Assembly: GCA_963576565.1 (NCBI GenBank)
Contig: OY755042.1
Location: 109,483,314-109,547,313, forward strand
Direction: 5' to 3'
From: Aspidapion aeneum
Taxonomy: Eukaryota; Arthropoda; Insecta; Coleoptera; Brentidae
DNA: 64,000 bases
Shown one piece after another: positions 62,021-64,000 of this stretch (position 1 is the stretch's first letter; every line of letters begins with the position of its first letter). Below the pieces are notes generated by a model. The model made no database searches and was not told the DNA's origin. It saw nothing but the letters and a program-made list of their open reading frames with translations. The position numbers and the translations under genes are program-made.

Positions 62021-62654
62021 AATCAATTTGGAAATGTATTTATTTATTTTGATTTATTTTTTATTAAAAAAATTCCAATTTTTTTTTTATTTAACTTTAA
62101 ACTTTTTTACTAGCTTTTTTCTTACAATTAAGGAAGAAATACCATAAAAAAGTTATCACATATTTTATTACCACGCTGTATAACTTAAAAAAATATACCT
62201 GTTGTAAATTGAATGTTTAGAAGACATTTACGTGTTTTGGAAAATATTTGCCTTTGCTCTAAAGTGGTAATCTTGATCACGATAGACGTACACGAGGAGG
62301 TATTCCTAATGTCTTTAAGTAAAAGTATCGAACGCACCTAATCTATTGATACGTGTCCAATTCCCTTGGCGTATTGTAATATTACAACTCGCATACAAAA
62401 TTTCAGATCTCTCTACTGCCTTTCGTTTCTGAGAGATAGTTACGTTACTAATCTGTGGTGACGTATCGTGTTTAGGTGTATCGTGATTTTGAGACAAAAT
62501 TTAAATTTATGTTAGAGTTACTGGACTTTTATATTTAAGACTGTAACAAGAAGACCTATTTTACTTTTTTGTACTTTAGGAAGAATGCTAAAATTTGCAA
62601 TGAAAAACGATTATTAATTATTTTTATACATTATAGAATCTTAAGGGCTCCCAT

Positions 62655-62799
62655 TCACCATGGACGCACCCGGGGAGGGGGTCTTAGGGCCCGGGCCCCC
62701 TCTAAAACTAAGATTTTTTAGATATTTTTATAAAATAGCATAAAATATGACAACATGAGGCCTCGGCCCCCCCAACACATTTCTGGGTGCACCACTGCA
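62655..62799. mobile_element. short GC-rich-ended MITE-like repeat
   Basis: GACGCACCCGGGGAGGGGGT...CCGGGCCCCC at the left and CCTCGGCCCCCCCAACACAT...GGGTGCACCACTG at the right are roughly complementary. A relative begins at 19976 (GCGCACCCAGAGGAGGGGCC). Boundaries are tentative. Confidence 0.45.
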
Positions 62800-63351
62800 T
62801 TCACTGTTTTTTTAAATTAAGATAGTAAAAATCATTATTGCATTGAATTAAATAAAAATCTGATTCTACACTATAAAAAAACTAGTGGTAGCTTTGAAAA
62901 CTTCCAAGAATAAATATGTTAATTAATCGTTTTTCCTTGCACTTTTTGAAATATTTTTGATGTTTCTTTTTTGGAAAAAAATATTGTTAAATAAATTTCA
63001 ATGCAATCTGATCTCTATTATGTAATTACATAAACTTATCAAAAATAATTTTATTAAAAATATAAGGGTAACTTCAACAAACTGTGACCCATATAAATTC
63101 ATCAAAGCTCTTGTTCAATTTTTACACAAATATTGACTTTTAATGATTGTGTACTTATATTTTTTAAGTAAGTACTTAAAAATATAATCTTCTTCAATAA
63201 GAATTGTGTTTTATTTCGTAAGCAAATTTGAAGAATAATTGATTTTGTCTTGGAGAAAAAAAAACGGTAGTTCTTTATATTAGTCTATATTACTAAGGTG
63301 ATAACTATTACAGTATTTTACGAAATAGTCCATAATATGGTGGAGTCGTTG

Positions 63352-63742
63352 AATAGGAATCAAACACGTGATTGTCTTCCTCCACTAATTTTTAATTTGT
63401 TTTAAACAAATAGTACCGACATGTTTCGTGAGTATAAACTTACATCTTCAAGGGACGTTACTAAACTAAATTAGTACAATATTTTAAAAAACTTTGCCTA
63501 GATACTAAAACGGTTGGAAGGTTCATAGAAATTTTAATTTGGTTTTAAAATTTCTTTGATGTAACTGTTTTAGTAGCTAAGCAAAGTTTTTTAACCAGTT
63601 TTTTTTAATATTGTGCTAATTTAGTTTAGTAATGTCCCCTGAAGATTTAAGTTTCTACTTACGAAATATGTCCGGATTATTTGTTTAAAACAAATAAAAA
63701 TTAGTAGAGGAAGACAATAACCTGTTTGATTCCTATTATAAT
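63352..63742. mobile_element. foldback element with ~185-bp arms
   Basis: 63352-63540 (GAATAGGAATCAAACACGTG, TCCTCCACTAATTTTTA, TTTGTTTTAAACAAATA, ACTAAACTAAATTAG) is inverted at 63555-63742 with modest divergence. Short loop, no coding. Confidence 0.82.
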
Positions 63743-64000
63743 ATTATTAACAACTAATTTACTTGGCACTTGAGTACATCTAACAATAAAAATCTATACC
63801 TAACAATAAAATTACTTTTTTTTAAAGAAGCACATACAAAACATAAAATAATATAAATTTACCATTATTTCAACAATTTAACACCCTGATTATCTTTTGA
63901 AGATACATGAAATAGGTGCATGGTCTGAGCAGTATTGAAAAACAAAAATGTAGTAAATCCACACTCACCAAACTTTGTAGTAAGGTTACAATAGTACAAA

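Overview
This is AT-rich eukaryotic genomic DNA, almost certainly from an insect. Genes are split into short, phase-consistent exons by GT-AG introns of 0.7 to 24 kb, and the introns are packed with transposable elements. The protein families (flightless-1, a Ttd14-like P-loop protein, EMRE with an Asp-rich tail), the RTE-like LINEs and the swarm of TA-target mariner-type and hAT elements suggest a large-genome beetle, possibly a leaf beetle. That taxonomic guess is inference.

Host genes, left to right: (1) the last two coding exons of flightless-1 (+; 3088-3201, 5668-5802). (2) SMDT1/EMRE, essential MCU regulator (-; exons 8925-9077 and 8711-8830), convergent with flightless-1. (3) A Ttd14-like gene (+; 11 exons from 9607 to 59362, 443 codons), whose start codon lies 529 bp from that of EMRE in divergent orientation, so the two may share a promoter. 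(4) A two-exon ankyrin-repeat membrane protein (-; 56564-57123 and 53968-54100) lying wholly inside Ttd14 intron 9 on the opposite strand.

Most of the rest is repeats inside Ttd14 introns. Intron 3 (23.9 kb) holds LINE fragments, two hAT elements with 8-bp target duplications, a mariner pseudogene, a ~484-bp satellite array, a Helitron/HINE-like element with a CTGT microsatellite and internal tandem repeats, and a 2.1-kb foldback element (35366-37468). The foldback is built from small hairpins that share a loop sequence but have different, self-complementary stems. Introns 6 to 10 hold further inverted-repeat elements, including a mariner-like element with ~328-bp terminal repeats (51223-53175) nested in older palindromes. 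After Ttd14 (59363-64000) only repeats were recognised.

The window appears to be ordinary host gene territory swollen by transposons. The least familiar structures are the constant-loop/variable-stem hairpin foldback, a ~61-bp hairpin insertion with a 10-11 bp target duplication, and several nested foldbacks. All calls come from reading the sequence; no database search was run.
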